64,000 nt of DNA from Adiantum capillus-veneris (GCA_014529385.2 CM043959.1:91303529-91367528); one strand, 5' to 3'. Positions 36,017 to 47,318 are shown, counted from the stretch's first letter. Notes: generated by a model not told the origin, from the letters alone. Made by a program: numbers and translations.

Positions 36017-37012
36017 TAGTTCATGTCTACCACGACATGACTGGCTTCGTCTTCAATGTCTTTGTCTTCTTTCCTCTTTTCCTGTGTACTTCTGGAGACC
36101 CTTTCCAGCCTGCGTCCTCCAATGGTGTTAGTAGAGGGAGGTACTCGCCTTTGTGGTCTGTCTTCAATATTCTCTCGTAGTACCAGCCAGTTGTTCTGTT
36201 GAGGAGCAGGTGGTAGCTGATATGTCGCTCCTATGGCATGGTATATAATTCTGGTGAGTACTTCTCCTCCTGCAATATAATTTGGCTTGGCCTACTGTAG
36301 CTTTGTCACTTCCTCAAATAGATATGATGCATGATATATATAGAAATCATGTGTCATTCCCATAGCCCAGGTCATTGTTGCTGAGATGACCCCATGTGGT
36401 GTAGTGTATCTAGGTGGTCTCTTGCTGTAGCTCAACAAACATTGACTGTATACCTGTGTTAGTACCCTCACTTCTGGGTTTGCTATGAGTTCAAAAGACG
36501 GCAGTTTGGATCTTTGCAGGTAGACTGTGAGATTCTTCCTTCTTTCTCTCATGTTGGCTCCCTGATCAAACACTTTTAAAGTTTCTTTGATGATTTCCTT
36601 GGTGATCTGAATCTCCATCATCTCATTATCCATGCCTGCAGCCCTGCAAGTTCCGTCTTCTTGGATAGTCTCAATTAGTTGTTGTACTCTCTTGAAATCT
36701 ATCCCCACTAGTGGTAGTGAAACAAAGTCCCATAAGCCAACTTTCTTCAGCCATGATCTTTGCGGCGATCTTTTCACATAGTTTTTTGCCTCCGTGGGGA
36801 TCATTACTGTATCCACTAAATTTCCTTTGCCATCCATATAGGAACCTTGGGTAGATTTGGAAAGTTGCTACCTGTTGCACTTCTGCAGGTATCCATGTGG
36901 CTGCTGGCTTTAATGAATTTTGTAGAAGTGTATAGGGTGTTGCACCCTCCGTTGTTGCCAGGTTCTTGCCTTTTCTTTTTCCCGGAGAAGCGTCCATGGA
37001 TCCTGTATCCAC
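36016..37012 (-). pseudogene. G1 3' ORF (unknown function)
   Basis: The first piece opens at 37012 (ATG, MDTGSMDASPGKRKGK, a basic Ser/Gly start). A frameshift near 36830 leads into the second piece to a TAG at 36292. Reading continues in frame to a TAG at the polypurine tract. The core phrase SKRPPRYTTPHGV and, beyond the internal stop, GGEVLTRIIYHAIGA match the ORF at 1-479. This copy lacks the coiled coil and C-terminal part seen at 1-3 kb. Function unknown. Its position before the LTR is where env-like or accessory ORFs occur. Confidence 0.65.
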
Positions 37013-38160
37013 AAGTAATGGTTAATGTATAAACATAGTACCTCTTTTCTAAATTGATTATCACTTAAGCATGCATCTAGTTGAGCCCTCCTAGTCCCAA
37101 GATGAGTTAGTGAAAGATGTTAGCAGATACACAAGTTCTTTCAGTGTCTGACTGTGACCGCTTCAAATTAATGCTGTTGATGAAGGAGAATGTGTCCAAA
37201 TGCTTTGAAACTTTGTGTAGAACACGTGCATAGGGTATCTAAGCTCTCCATATGGTCACAATTTCAAAATCAGGCCATTTTCAAAATCTGCTAAGTCTAT
37301 CGCGATAGACTCACTATCGTCTCATAGGGGAGGTATTTTTCACATGTGACTTCACACTCAGGTTCCCCATGGCTTGTACATGATCTGACTTCATTTTCAT
37401 CTCAAATGGATGTCAAGTGGCCTCCCTTTGGCTCAACTTTAATTTTTTCAACAATCCTCCAAGGAGATGTTGGTCTATCTCCCTCATCTTTTGTTGTTTT
37501 GGGTCCAAACTTTGTGGGCAATCTTCTGACACCATGCTGAAGCTAGCTGTTGCATCCACTTTTTGATCAAGAGTATCTATCTCATTCTGCCTAGTTTATC
37601 GCGATAGACTTGGAGTTAGGCTTATTTTGTCAATTTTTTGGTCTGTAGCCTTTGGTCTGCCTTCCCCAAGTTGATGTAAGGTCCCTTGAACCTTCACATG
37701 TGGCTTTCAACTTTCTTTTCTCTTAGATGTCCTGTTCTAAATCTGGGCTGATGTCAAGTCTATCTCATCTTTTCATATGAGTCTATCTTGTCTAAAATTT
37801 GGTATACTTTCTTCATTAGCTTCTACAAGTCTATCCCTATGATTACCTTTGAAAAGGACCCTCCCAAAGATAGAGTAGTTAGTCTATCGCGATAGACTCA
37901 GTCCTTGTGCCAGATAGATCAAATTTTGCACTCTAATGTGATATCTGGGGTCATTAGGCCCTGTTAGTCCCATTTATGAAGTCACAATCAAAATTCCATG
38001 TGTCTAAGTGCATGAGCAAGTCTATCGCGATAGACTCACTATCTTGTCATTTTTACAAGTTTTTTTATGTTAGTTGGCCCCCCTGGTGTTAGTAGGCTCT
38101 CCTAGACACACACATTAAGTTTTAACCAATTTGGAAAAGTGTACTCCCTGTTGGCAGCAC
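37013..38160. repeat. Non-coding segment with repeated AGTCTATCGCGATAGACT palindromes
   Basis: Perfect 18-base palindromes lie at 37294-37311, 37881-37898 and 38019-38036, and a one-base variant at 37593-37610. Several half-like copies (AGTCTATC) lie between. The copies at 37294 and 38019 are both followed by CACTATC. A partial copy is inside the LTR at 35356-35369. It lies upstream of the 3' ORF in element orientation. No coding domain. Confidence 0.8.
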
Positions 38161-39725
38161 TTAGCTATTTCTGGAGTCGGAGTAGACCACTTAGGTGATG
38201 GTCGCTATACTTTCTGGTCATTGTATAACTCAGGTTGGCTTTCCTTTCCTTTCGACCTTCCGTCGGAACAGTCAGTTGTTCTTTTGGTGCTTACGCCACC
38301 AAGAACGACCATTTGGACGCTTTTCTGGCCTGTTGCTGGCGTTTGCCCTCGTGGAAGTGCTTCTTCTTGAGTGACAACATTCCAACTCGTAGTTGACATC
38401 CCTAGGATGTACCCTGTCAAATTTGGTGTCATTTGGTCACCAGGTCGGCCCATTAGAGCTTCGTGACGCTTTGCGCAGTTTTCATCAGATAGGGACTTTA
38501 GGCTCAGCTTTGACTAACTTTTTCATGGTCTAACCATTTAATTGGTTTGTCGAGGTTATTGGCTTGCTGCCTATGAGTTTTGGCTCATTTTCGATCACTT
38601 TGGGTTAGCTGCCCTTCTGCACGCCCTGTGAAATTAGGGTTTTCTGGGAGGCTTCCTTCGTGCTTCCCGAGGTCATAGGCTTGATCCCTAAGCTATAGGC
38701 ATTGTGCCTTTCAATTTTGGTTCCATTTGGTGGCCTCTAGGTCTTCCTAACAACCCGTCTAGAGTATGTGTGCACAGGTTGTGATGGTGGTGTTGGCGAG
38801 GTTTTGCGACAACATGAAGTATTAAACTGCTAGATGTAGTGTTGACGAGCATACCTCTCATATCTTATGTCGATCTGGTGACCGTGCTCGATGGATGAGC
38901 TCCTGGAAGTCTTGGATGCTATAGGAATCTCTCTCTCTCGGAAGGTGAAATGACACAAATGAGAGTTTTCTAGCCTATCTTCCCTATATGTGATCGGGGC
39001 TTCGACATGAAATTTTCCTATCTTTTACCTGTGGCCATAACTTTTTGCGAGATGCGGTTTAGGCTCGCAAATTTTCTGATTTGGACCTCGTTTGCTCCAG
39101 TTCTATAATTTTTGCAGATTTCTCCTTTTGGAGGTCTCGTCATGACGATGGCCAGTTTTGCTCTGTCACCTTCGCACTCCATAATTTTTTTGGGTCTTCT
39201 TTACCTTGCTTTGATCAGGCGTCTCTTTTGTTGCGTTTTCATCTGGATTATGGATTTTTTTCTACATTTTTTGCTAGAAAATGTCTAAAATAAAGCAAAT
39301 AAATCCCAAAATAACCTGAAAATAGCAATTCTAACCTAGAAAAATATCAATAACTAGTCTTGCTTGGTGGGCCTTTGCCATACATAATCAACTAGTTAAT
39401 TGGTTCATTGGTTGTGATTGTTATCGCGTTGGGTTTTGTTGTGGTGACACGAGAAAATGAGTAGAACCAATTGATAGGCACCAATAATAGCTCAACTTGG
39501 GACCTGATAAGCATTGATAAAAGCAAGTTGTGTCCCATAGTGCTCCATATATGACAAAGGGCTACTAAAGAGGATAATTGAATCGAGAAAAAGGGTTGCA
39601 ACTCAATCTACTTTGGTAGTTGTTTGCAGATTGCATCATTAAAGTTGGTAATATCGACCATTTAGTCTCTAAACCGTGGAACCATCTTTAAGACACCCAT
39701 CTTATTCTCAATCAAGCGTAGGCTA
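38161..39725. other. No gene recognised
   Basis: Mixed to T-rich sequence with short chance ORFs on both strands. No element edge was identified. Confidence 0.45.
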
Positions 39726-39935
39726 TTTTTCTTTATTTCAATATATAGGTTGAATTGCCAAACTGTGAGAAAAGAAATGCAGGTCTATTTGATATATAGA
39801 TACGATGACCAAAATTGAGCGTGTTGGTAATTTTTCTTTATTTTAATATATAGCTTGAATTGCCAAACTGTGAGAAAAGAAATGCATGTCTATTTGATAT
39901 ATAGATACGATGATCGAAATTGAACATGCACTAGT
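39726..39935. repeat. 105-bp tandem duplication
   Basis: The unit beginning TTTTTCTTTATTT at 39726 restarts at 39831. Both copies include TTGAATTGCCAAACTGTGAG and differ at few positions. Confidence 0.9.
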
Positions 39936-40263
39936 GATTAAAACATATGGCTAAACTGCTTTGACAAACTCAAAAATACAAAAGCACAAACAAACTATAA
40001 AAATTGAACTACACTACCGACCTGATAATCGTGTACGAATTTCATTCAATTGTGCAAGCTGGAGGACAATGTTTGAGTCAAGCTACAAAAAAGCAATGTA
40101 AATAGTTAAACATACCATCTTACAATGAAACGTCACAGACTGAAACTACAAAGTATAAAGTGCATGCCATGCAGAGGTGCCATACAAAATTATGGTGGAG
40201 AGTTGGCACTGTGGTCTCTCCAAAAATTATAAGAAACGGAAGCCGTGCCCTACCCCGTAGTGT

Positions 40264-40391
40264 TTATGTGTTGCGCCAAGCAAACACATAGTCATGGTGT
40301 GTTGGATACAGATAACGAACCTTGTAGTGTTTTCGAGCTGGAGTCACGCTTGTGCAATTGAAATGTCCAATATTGTGAATAAATGTCCTCC
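40264..40391 (-). CDS. Possible last exon of a host gene
   Basis: On the minus strand TGTGTCTGGCAG looks like a splice acceptor ending at 40392. The following 42 codons read RTFIHNIGHFNC..., with VRYLYPTHHDYVFAW, up to TAA at 40264. The sequence is less AT-rich and more balanced than its surroundings. No family recognised. It could belong with the candidate exons at 41647-41975 and 42227-42598. An RNA read across the junction would settle it. Confidence 0.3.
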
Positions 40392-40536
40392 CTGCCAGAC
40401 ACAAAACACATATTAGACAAATACATGAGATGTGATATATTGATTAAGCTTGAAGAGAAATAGATTTTATTTTATATCATATGTCAAAGGCTCGTTGCAT
40501 AAAGAGTTATGGATCCTTGTTAAAATTATACTATCT

Positions 40537-40670
40537 CTCTCTACTCGGCCGTCAACTCTTTCTCCTGTCCTATGCTATAGCATGTTTTCTATTTGTAGTG
40601 CGTCTCTCTACTCGGCCGTCAACTCTTTCTCCTGTCCTATGCTATAGCATGTTTTCTATTTGTAGTGCGT
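40537..40670. repeat. 67-bp tandem duplication
   Basis: CTACTCGGCCGTCAACTC at 40541 recurs at 40608. The two units are essentially identical, so very recent. Confidence 0.93.
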
Positions 40671-40844
40671 CTCTCCTTGTAGACCACGTAGGGCTTCTTC
40701 TCAATTATGCAACTTGTCGGCCATGCAGTAGCATGCTATCATACGTAGGGTTTGTCCTCAAGAGTCTAGGAGTCTTTCCAATTGCACGGTTCTTTCCAAT
40801 TGCAGGGTTTGTCCTCAAGAGTCTAGGGCAGGGTTCTGTTCATG

Positions 40845-41056
40845 GGACCGACCGATGCTTGAATCTGACCTTGGAAAGAGAACTCCATGTTGCAAATTTG
40901 CATCGGCCAAACAATATGTTCGTCCGCTACTCTCCCTATGCAAGGTCGCATGATAACGGGCGTGCGTTCGATGTCCCCATAGAGGAAGACACCATGTTTA
41001 GTCCGCTCATCAATATTGCAAACGCGGATCGCAAAAATTGTACTTGTTTACTTTAG
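40845..41056 (+). other. Unassigned open frame
   Basis: About 70 codons, with MFVRYSPYARSHDNGRAFDV, open to TAG at 41056. Composition is gene-like, but no ATG, domain or splice context stands out. The opposite strand is also fairly open. It could be a captured fragment. Confidence 0.2.
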
Positions 41057-41536
41057 TGCTAGATGCTTGATGTCAATCTGCACATGTCCTGTTACATTCT
41101 ATAGATGTTATATAGCAACGTCCACTAAGAAAGTCTAATTAGCACAAAAGGGTATGTGTAAGATTGGATGGCGAGGATGCAATGTGTGTGACAAGAGGCT
41201 TATGATGAGTTTTTGTGAAGGATTTATCCAAAGTACTGAGGTTTAGAAGTGAACGGACTCTAGGAGGCCGCCTCGTGGAGAACAGCTCTTAGAGTATCAT
41301 AATCTACGACATGGACTAAATTCTCTCACAAAATCCCTCATCTGCTCGAGCCTGGGAGGTCTAGCATCGGGCCAAGGAGGCTCAAAAGCCAGCCTGTCAA
41401 GGTGTTGGCTAGTCAACCATGAATACCCGAGCAATCAACCATGAATACCCGACAATAAACATGAACACAGACACACGCACATACATCCAAAATCGCCGAG
41501 AGAGCGAGGCACACATGAGAGGCAAGGCATCAAATG

Positions 41537-41539
<3 letters not shown>

Positions 41540-41626
<87 letters not shown>
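41540..41626. repeat. (CT)n microsatellite
   Basis: About 87 bases of CT, not inside a recognised LTR. Confidence 0.96.
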
Positions 41627-41627
<1 letters not shown>

Positions 41628-41646
41628 AGAATGGCCAGAGACTTAC

Positions 41647-41975
41647 CTAAAGAATATTGAATTGCTGGCTCTGTAAAGCTTCATCTCCAAACTGCTGTGT
41701 ATCTGCAAACCTACGAATTGCTTCCTTTGTTGTGAAGCGGTGATGAGGAGGAGCAGTAGGTAAGGACGAGGCTATAGAGGCCACGCATGGCGGTAGAAAT
41801 ATCGGGCCCTCATCAGGAACTCGAAAGCGCGGATAAAGTGGAGTTGGTGTTGATGACTGGCTGGAAGATGGCGAGCGAAATATTATAGGGCCTTTGTTAA
41901 GAACTCAGAATCGGGTATGATCATCTTGAAGAGACGAAAGTCGAGGAGGGTACTGAAAAGGCGCTTTGTTGATTC
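41647..41975 (-). CDS. Possible internal exon of a host gene
   Basis: One minus-strand frame is Pro/Ser/Arg-rich with an internal near-repeat: GPIIF in the first half and FRVPDEGPIFLPP in the second. It ends FADTQQFGDEAL... at TTTAG/GTAAGT, a strong splice donor (41641-41647). One TGA interrupts it near 41910. Function not recognised. A decayed or mispredicted exon is possible. Confidence 0.25.
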
Positions 41976-42055
41976 ATCGCCATTGCTACGTATGACCTGA
42001 GGGATGACCATACTTGCGAAAGCAGGTGGGCGTCAGCCCTAGTGTGACAAGGGCC

Positions 42056-43279
42056 TTAGGCTCACCAAGTAAACAACGTCATTAGCGATGAAGTTGTGTT
42101 TCTTGTGTGGAATGTGGAGGAGGTCGATCTCATGATCATGATCATGGTAATTGTTGTCACCAAAAGTAGAATCTTGTCTACATGCCAGCATCTGTACAGT
42201 GGTAGTTGCGGACCTTGATCTCGTTGCTAGTAGCGGTGGACATTGTCCTTTGTCACCGCATATCGATTGAAAATTAGAACTTCACAATCCTTGTCGTCAT
42301 TTGATGCAGGAGCTTCGTTAATGATTGCCCACATGCCCCAAGCCGGGCAATTGGGAATGAATTCCACGAGCTCCCTGGCCACCCACCAGCTTTGGGGCTC
42401 CTTCAATGCCAAAACTTTACTATGCAAGTCTTCCTTTTTCACTATTGGTCGTGCGTTTCTTTTGACTGCACATCTCAATCTCTTACCGAATACCGGTTTC
42501 GACATCATTGCTTGAAGCAGTTGGAGCCAGAGCAGCCTACAGTTGTTGTAGAAATCACTTCTGTTAGTAGCCTTAATGCCATTAATGGTGACAGTCAATG
42601 TAGGCCAAATACACAGAATGCTTTCATCAAATGTTGCTTGCTTCTCACTTTTTCTGTTTGCTTCTCACTCTTCTAGGCAAGGTCAATCATGAACTTTTTT
42701 CCTAAGACTTTATCATAATGAGGCTTCTAGCTCTGTATAATTGCAACCTTCAAAACAAGAGACAAGTACTTGAAATCTTTCAACCCATCATCGCCCTTCT
42801 CGGTGCTGAAAAGTGTTGTGTTGTTGAGTCTCGACTCTCCAGGTGCTGATCAATGGGATCGATGTCTAGCTTCCTTGTTTGTTTTTCTCTATTGTCACGC
42901 AGGGCAATCTGTCTCTTGCTGTGTTGCATATTCCTCTTTTATTTATCTGCAACATAGGACCACTATAGCTACAAGGTTTGCTTGCTATCGACAATTGTCC
43001 TGCAACCAAGGTGAAGAGAGCAATAAAGGCGACGCAATGAGCCTCTGTCAGCAACGTCCCTCCTCTTCTTCAAGGCTCGACTTCACTTTAGCGTGCAGCT
43101 CCCGCAAGCAGCACGACAGACGATAAACGGGCCATATGAAAAGTGAGCGTGCCTAAAGAAGTTGGGCAAAGTACTTGCACTGTAGGATGCGTTTGGAAGA
43201 TCTGACGTCACACAAGTGGAGAACGTGGCCCATTCTGTGCTCAAATATCCAAAAAAGGATATTAGGCTCACCAAGTAAA
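42056..43279. repeat. Pair of 18-base direct repeats
   Basis: TTAGGCTCACCAAGTAAA occurs exactly at 42056-42073 and 43262-43279. They could be a long target duplication around a 1.2-kb insertion or a chance relic of duplication. Confidence 0.5.
42227..42598 (-). CDS. Unassigned 120-codon ORF, possible exon
   Basis: The minus-strand frame includes MSKPVFGKRLRCAV, KEPQSWWVARELVEFIPNC and NRYAVTKDNVHRY before TAG. Composition is gene-like. An acceptor-like CAACAACTGTAG lies near 42533, and a GTAAGA donor-like site is inside. No transposon domain is recognised. It may be a host-gene exon or captured sequence. Confidence 0.3.
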   Translation of the reverse strand: MTVTINGIKATNRSDFYNNCRLLWLQLLQAMMSKPVFGKRLRCAVKRNARPIVKKEDLHSKVLALKEPQSWWVARELVEFIPNCPAWGMWAIINEAPASNDDKDCEVLIFNRYAVTKDNVHRY

Positions 43280-43669
43280 TAGCAAAACACTCTGTAGCTC
43301 ACTTTTCTCTCGTTTATGTACATTCTCACTCTCAATCGTCAACCTTGGCCTATGTTTTGCACGGTTTTTGGCTAGTTTTGACTCGCTTTACAATATATAC
43401 GCATCCCTAGGGGCTCATATATGATCATTTGGTCCCCAATTCTAATTAATTACGAGGGCATATTCTTTTCCCAAAAATCACACAATAAAACGCAAAATTG
43501 GTTGAAAAATCAATCATAAACATTGCCCTCTAATATATGACGTGAGTCCGCGCATTTGGAATGCCTCCCCGCCTCTTGGTCGGAGTCCTCCCGGACAAAA
43601 GGGTATCGTCAAGGGTATGTGCTATGCATGGGCGTTAACTCGTGCTAATGCAGGCCTTGTAAGGTAGCC
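42599..43669. other. No gene recognised; possible decayed 3' end of G1
   Basis: On the minus strand a purine run AGAGGCGGGGAGG lies near 43565-43577, downstream of the G1 tail, but no TG LTR start follows. The LTR of 53920-54848 has no visible partner here. Confidence 0.4.
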
Positions 43670-44281
43670 CTATATGCATGCACAGTCAATGCATTTAGAA
43701 AAAATTATGTGGTGTAAGAGGAAGGTATAAGCGATACGCTTATTGGCATTCTTCGGTGAGGTTTCCTGTGGTAATGTTAGTGGGCTGGCAGATTTTCTTG
43801 GCGATAAGAAGTTGTAATTCTGCCGCTTGTTGTTTGATGGTCTTCCAAGGTTTTTGAACTTTTGTTTGTGCCTCCGCTGAAGTCGATATGGTTGTATTCT
43901 TTGTTGCATGTTCTGGTTGAACTTCCTTTCATTTCCATATCTTTTTGTTGACTTTGTTTGCACAGATATTCGTGTTTGTTGTCATTGACGCTACTTGTTT
44001 CGGCGTGATGGGGCTGTATGGTCTAGTTTGTCATTGGCATTTGTAGACAACTGTTCATTGGTCTACTTCGGCATCCATACCTGTGTTGTTGGCTTGTTCT
44101 GAATTGGTACTTTTGGATGCCATACCAATATAGTCCATTGCGGATTCTTCTTGTTAATAATTGTTCTTCGAAGCTTTGCTGGCGTAGGGTGTTTTGTCTT
44201 TTCTTCTGTCAACTCCCTTACAGGAATTAAGCTGTCTTGCTTGAGCCAAACTTGATATTTCCGCCCTTGATGAAATCGCGC
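43670..44281 (-). pseudogene. G1 basic Gln/Asn/Lys-rich tail
   Basis: It continues the frame of the second protease past a TAG at 44282. It has no recognised domain and is rich in Lys, Arg, Gln and Asn (NERKFNQNMQQRIQPYRLQR). At least three further stops interrupt it near 43980-44080. It could be a decayed nucleic-acid-binding tail, or untranslated. Confidence 0.45.
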
Positions 44282-45013
44282 CTAGGATAGATCTGTACCT
44301 CGCACCCACACTTGCCTAGTTCCCTGCATGATTGTTGGCTTTTGATAATACATTTCTTGCCATCCAAACTTTGATTGTTGTTGATTAGTGCGTTGCGGAT
44401 GTACGGACTCCTGTCTCCACATTGACACATATTTATCATAGGACAAGAAGGCTTCTAAAAAGTTGTCATTTCTGAACAGTGCTTCATTAGTATCCAAATC
44501 AATGAATATTCTGTTAACTTTCATCCACGACACTGCTAAGATACACGGTGTTGCTGATCTATTTGGTGGTAGCACATGGAACTTATGAGTGTACATGTGC
44601 CCCTGCACTGTGATTGGTAACATAATAGACCACAACGTGGTCACCTCATCACCCGATGCTACTTTCAACTTTTGTGTATCTGGGAATTTCGTCATTGGTC
44701 CAAGTTTTTGAAAGAGCTCAAAGCTGATGACACTCAATTTCGCCCCAGTGTCAAGAAATGCATAGGTTTCTACTTGTTCTGTGCCTGCATATGCTTTTAT
44801 GTAAGGACTACACCACGTCTTTTCTAAAGTGTCAATGGTGTTCTTGTCCTGAGCCATAAGGTTTGTGATTGTCCTTGCTAGTTTTTCGCTTTGTATATCC
44901 ACTTCGATTGTTTGGATTGTTGGAAGAGGATATTCTTCAGTCATCATCGGTGTGACCATGTTTATTGTCCTCAGAAACTGCTTTCGCTTAGCAATGCGTT
45001 CCTTGGCTTCTTG
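44282..45013 (-). pseudogene. G1 second retropepsin-like domain, downstream of integrase
   Basis: It follows the integrase C-part in the same frame; only one TAG near 45014 lies between. It carries YAFLDTGAKLSVIS, the Asp-Thr-Gly active-site loop of a retropepsin, and about 75 residues on PCILAVSWMKVNRIFIDL, the usual second conserved strand (ILG..WL in the family). Length to the end of that strand is about 100 residues, normal for a retroviral-type protease. The canonical protease is also present at 49.4-49.7 kb. It may cleave a 3' product, or it may be a non-catalytic domain. Insertion of another element's protease is the alternative. Confidence 0.75.
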
Positions 45014-45349
45014 CTATGCCTGGTCATGAACTCGTTCTTGTTCCTGTCTATAGGCTTTGCCATAATGCAATTGAAACAACATCCCAGGAGTTAAAGGTAG
45101 ATGATACTTTTTCAAACGACACCCACTAATCCAATTCGGCTCTAGTGTCGACAGTTTTACTGCTCCGCTAGACGAGATATCTTGGATCAAATAAGGCCCC
45201 ATTCCTCTTTTCTTTAATTTCTTGGCATGCTGTTTAAGGGTGTATACCAAGACATAGTCCCCCATTTTGAAGTCCTTGTTTTTGACATGTTTGTCAAAAA
45301 ACTCTTTCTGTTGTCTTTTCTTGGCAAAAATGGTTGCTACCGCATTGAG
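45014..45349 (-). pseudogene. G1 integrase C-terminal domain
   Basis: MGDYVLVYTLKQHAKKLKKR and PNWISGCRLKKYHLPLT form the basic beta-rich C-domain that binds cDNA ends and target DNA. It is in frame with the integrase core and the downstream protease-like domain. Confidence 0.8.
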
Positions 45350-46108
45350 TCATAACTCGTCTAGTTTTTCTAGGTCATCTAACCGTTCTAAAAGCTCATG
45401 GCCCATCCAGTCCAACCGTTTAGCTACCCTTAGCGCTGGAATCAAAAATTCAATAGGCAGTATTGCATTTAGCCCATACACCATATTAAACGGTGTAGCA
45501 TTGAGTGTTGTTTTATATGCAACTCGATAAGCCCACAATGCTGAATATAGCATTTGATCCCAGTCTGTCCTTGTTTCACTAACCAATTTCGTAAGAACTA
45601 TGCACAATATTTTGTTGGTCGCTTCTGCTTGGCCATTGGCTTGTGGATGGTAAGGTGCAGATTTGCGATGAATTACCATAAACTCATTCAAGAGATGTCT
45701 GATAACTTCATTTACAAAGTGCATCCCTCTATCACTCACCAGCTCGATTGGTAGGCCATATCATGTAAACACATATTCATATAAGAATTGTGCCATGGTT
45801 CTTGCATCTGCCTTTGTTGTGGCTTTTGCTTCCACCCATTTGGTCATATAATCAGTGTCAGTGGCCACTATGATGTATTGTGCTTGTGAACGATAAGCTG
45901 GTGGAGTAATAGGACCAATAAATTCCAATCCCCATTTAGCGAATGCTCGAGCACTCATCATTGGTCTTAAAGGCATGTCGTCTCTCTTAACTGGTACCTT
46001 AGTGCGTTGACATTCATCACACCTTTTCATGAATTCTGCTGCATCTTGAATCATGGTCGGCCACCATATGCCTGCAATCATAATGATTTTTACGGTTCTC
46101 TCCGCCAA
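45350..46108 (-). pseudogene. G1 integrase core
   Basis: It includes the zinc pair CDEC (near 46015), then the first Asp in VATDTDYMTKW, the second in LVSDRGMHF and the Glu in GQAEATNK, so all three DDE residues are present. TGA at 45761 (FT*YGLPIE) stands where integrases of this type usually have Arg. Integrase inserts the cDNA. Confidence 0.88.
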
Positions 46109-46710
46109 AAAAATGACCCCCTGCTATGCCTGCATGGGCTTGCTCCAATAATGGAAAGTAGTCATTTTCATGAGGAACTATCCTCAACTGTCATCGGGTC
46201 CTCTTTTATACAATTGGTCACTAATGATGGTATACCTATTCGCTTCAATTTGTAAAGCCTTTTGTCTGGCTTTAGACCAATCCCTGGCAACTCTCTATTA
46301 GTCAAATATTCCACAATAGCATGACTCCATGCGGGTGCTATCGTTACTTGGTATAATGTGGCATAATCCACAGTGGTATTGGCTGTGCAAAAGTTGCATT
46401 TCTTGATGTAATTAGCTACATCGCCTGCCATTCTAGGCCAATACACTCCAAGTCTTCATAATCGTTCATAGGTTATTTGATTTCCTCGATGGAAACCCCC
46501 TGTCTGTGTATGTGCCTCCTCTAGATACACGTTGTACTCCTCTGGGCCTATACACAACCTTAGAATCCCATTGTTACCATGATGATACATTCTTCCCACA
46601 AGCATAGTGTAATTTTGTGCTTGTCTGACGTCTTCCACCGTGTGTCTTTCGTCAAGATTCATTCCATATGACAACAACGGAATAATCTGCTCTGACCACT
46701 TCGGTACCAT
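46000..46710 (-). pseudogene. G1 doubled H2C2 zinc modules before the integrase core
   Basis: Module 1 has EEAHTQTGGFH (near 46500), then YWPRMAGDVANYIKKC and CNFC (near 46400), with TGA at 46456 inside. Module 2 has EQAHAGIAGGHF (near 46130), then WWPTMIQDAAEFMKRC and CDEC (near 46015). Both use H-x6-H and C-x2-C. Each is preceded by similar text ending in an acidic LEEAH/LEQAH. One H2C2 module is normal in gypsy integrases, so this looks like an internal duplication of about 100 residues. Confidence 0.78.
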
Positions 46711-46779
46711 CTCTATATTAAATAGGTATGCGTCTGGGAGATCATCATCTACACCAGTAGCCTTTTCGCCATTTAGTAA

Positions 46780-47315
46780 TCAAGAAAGGTGGTCTACTCT
46801 TTGATGAGTTTTTTCTTTCTTTACTACTACCGTAAAATCAAACTCCAGCAACACAATGAACCATCTTACAATTCGTCCCGTGTTACAAGGTTTGTTTACT
46901 AAGTAAAAAAGTGCCTGATGATCCACAAAAAATGTGAATTTGTTTGCAAGCAAATAATGATGAAATTTCTTTACCGCGTATATCATACCTAATCCTTCTC
47001 TTTCAGTGGTGGTATAATTCTTCTCTGCACTGTTGAGTTGTCTACTAGCATAACTGATAGGAAAATCTGTATTACCCTCTCCTGGTTGTGCTAATATACA
47101 GCCTATTGAAATGCCGAAGCATCTACAAGTAAATGGAAAATCTTTGACCAATCTGATGCTTTTAAAATCGGTGCAGATACCAGTGCATCTTTTAATTTTT
47201 GGAATGACTCCTCACATTCATCGGTCCATATGAAGATCGTGATCAGACTATACAAGGGTTTTGCTATTACAGCATACATGTAGATAAAACGTCGGTAGTA
47301 TCCACAATGTCCCAT
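46780..47315 (-). pseudogene. G1 RNase H
   Basis: DASAFQ, a frameshift, SYASRQLNSAEKNYTTTERE and FVDHQALFYLVNKP show the RNase H that removes template RNA, with Asp, Glu and Asp at the usual places. TGA at 46780 (DHLS*LLNGE) sits where Arg is expected. Confidence 0.85.
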
Positions 47316-47318
47316 AAA

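Noticed and set aside
40481-40844. Coding region in the plus-strand frame upstream of 40845
   Set aside because: This part is a recent 67-bp tandem duplication, and the open frame follows from repeat length and composition.
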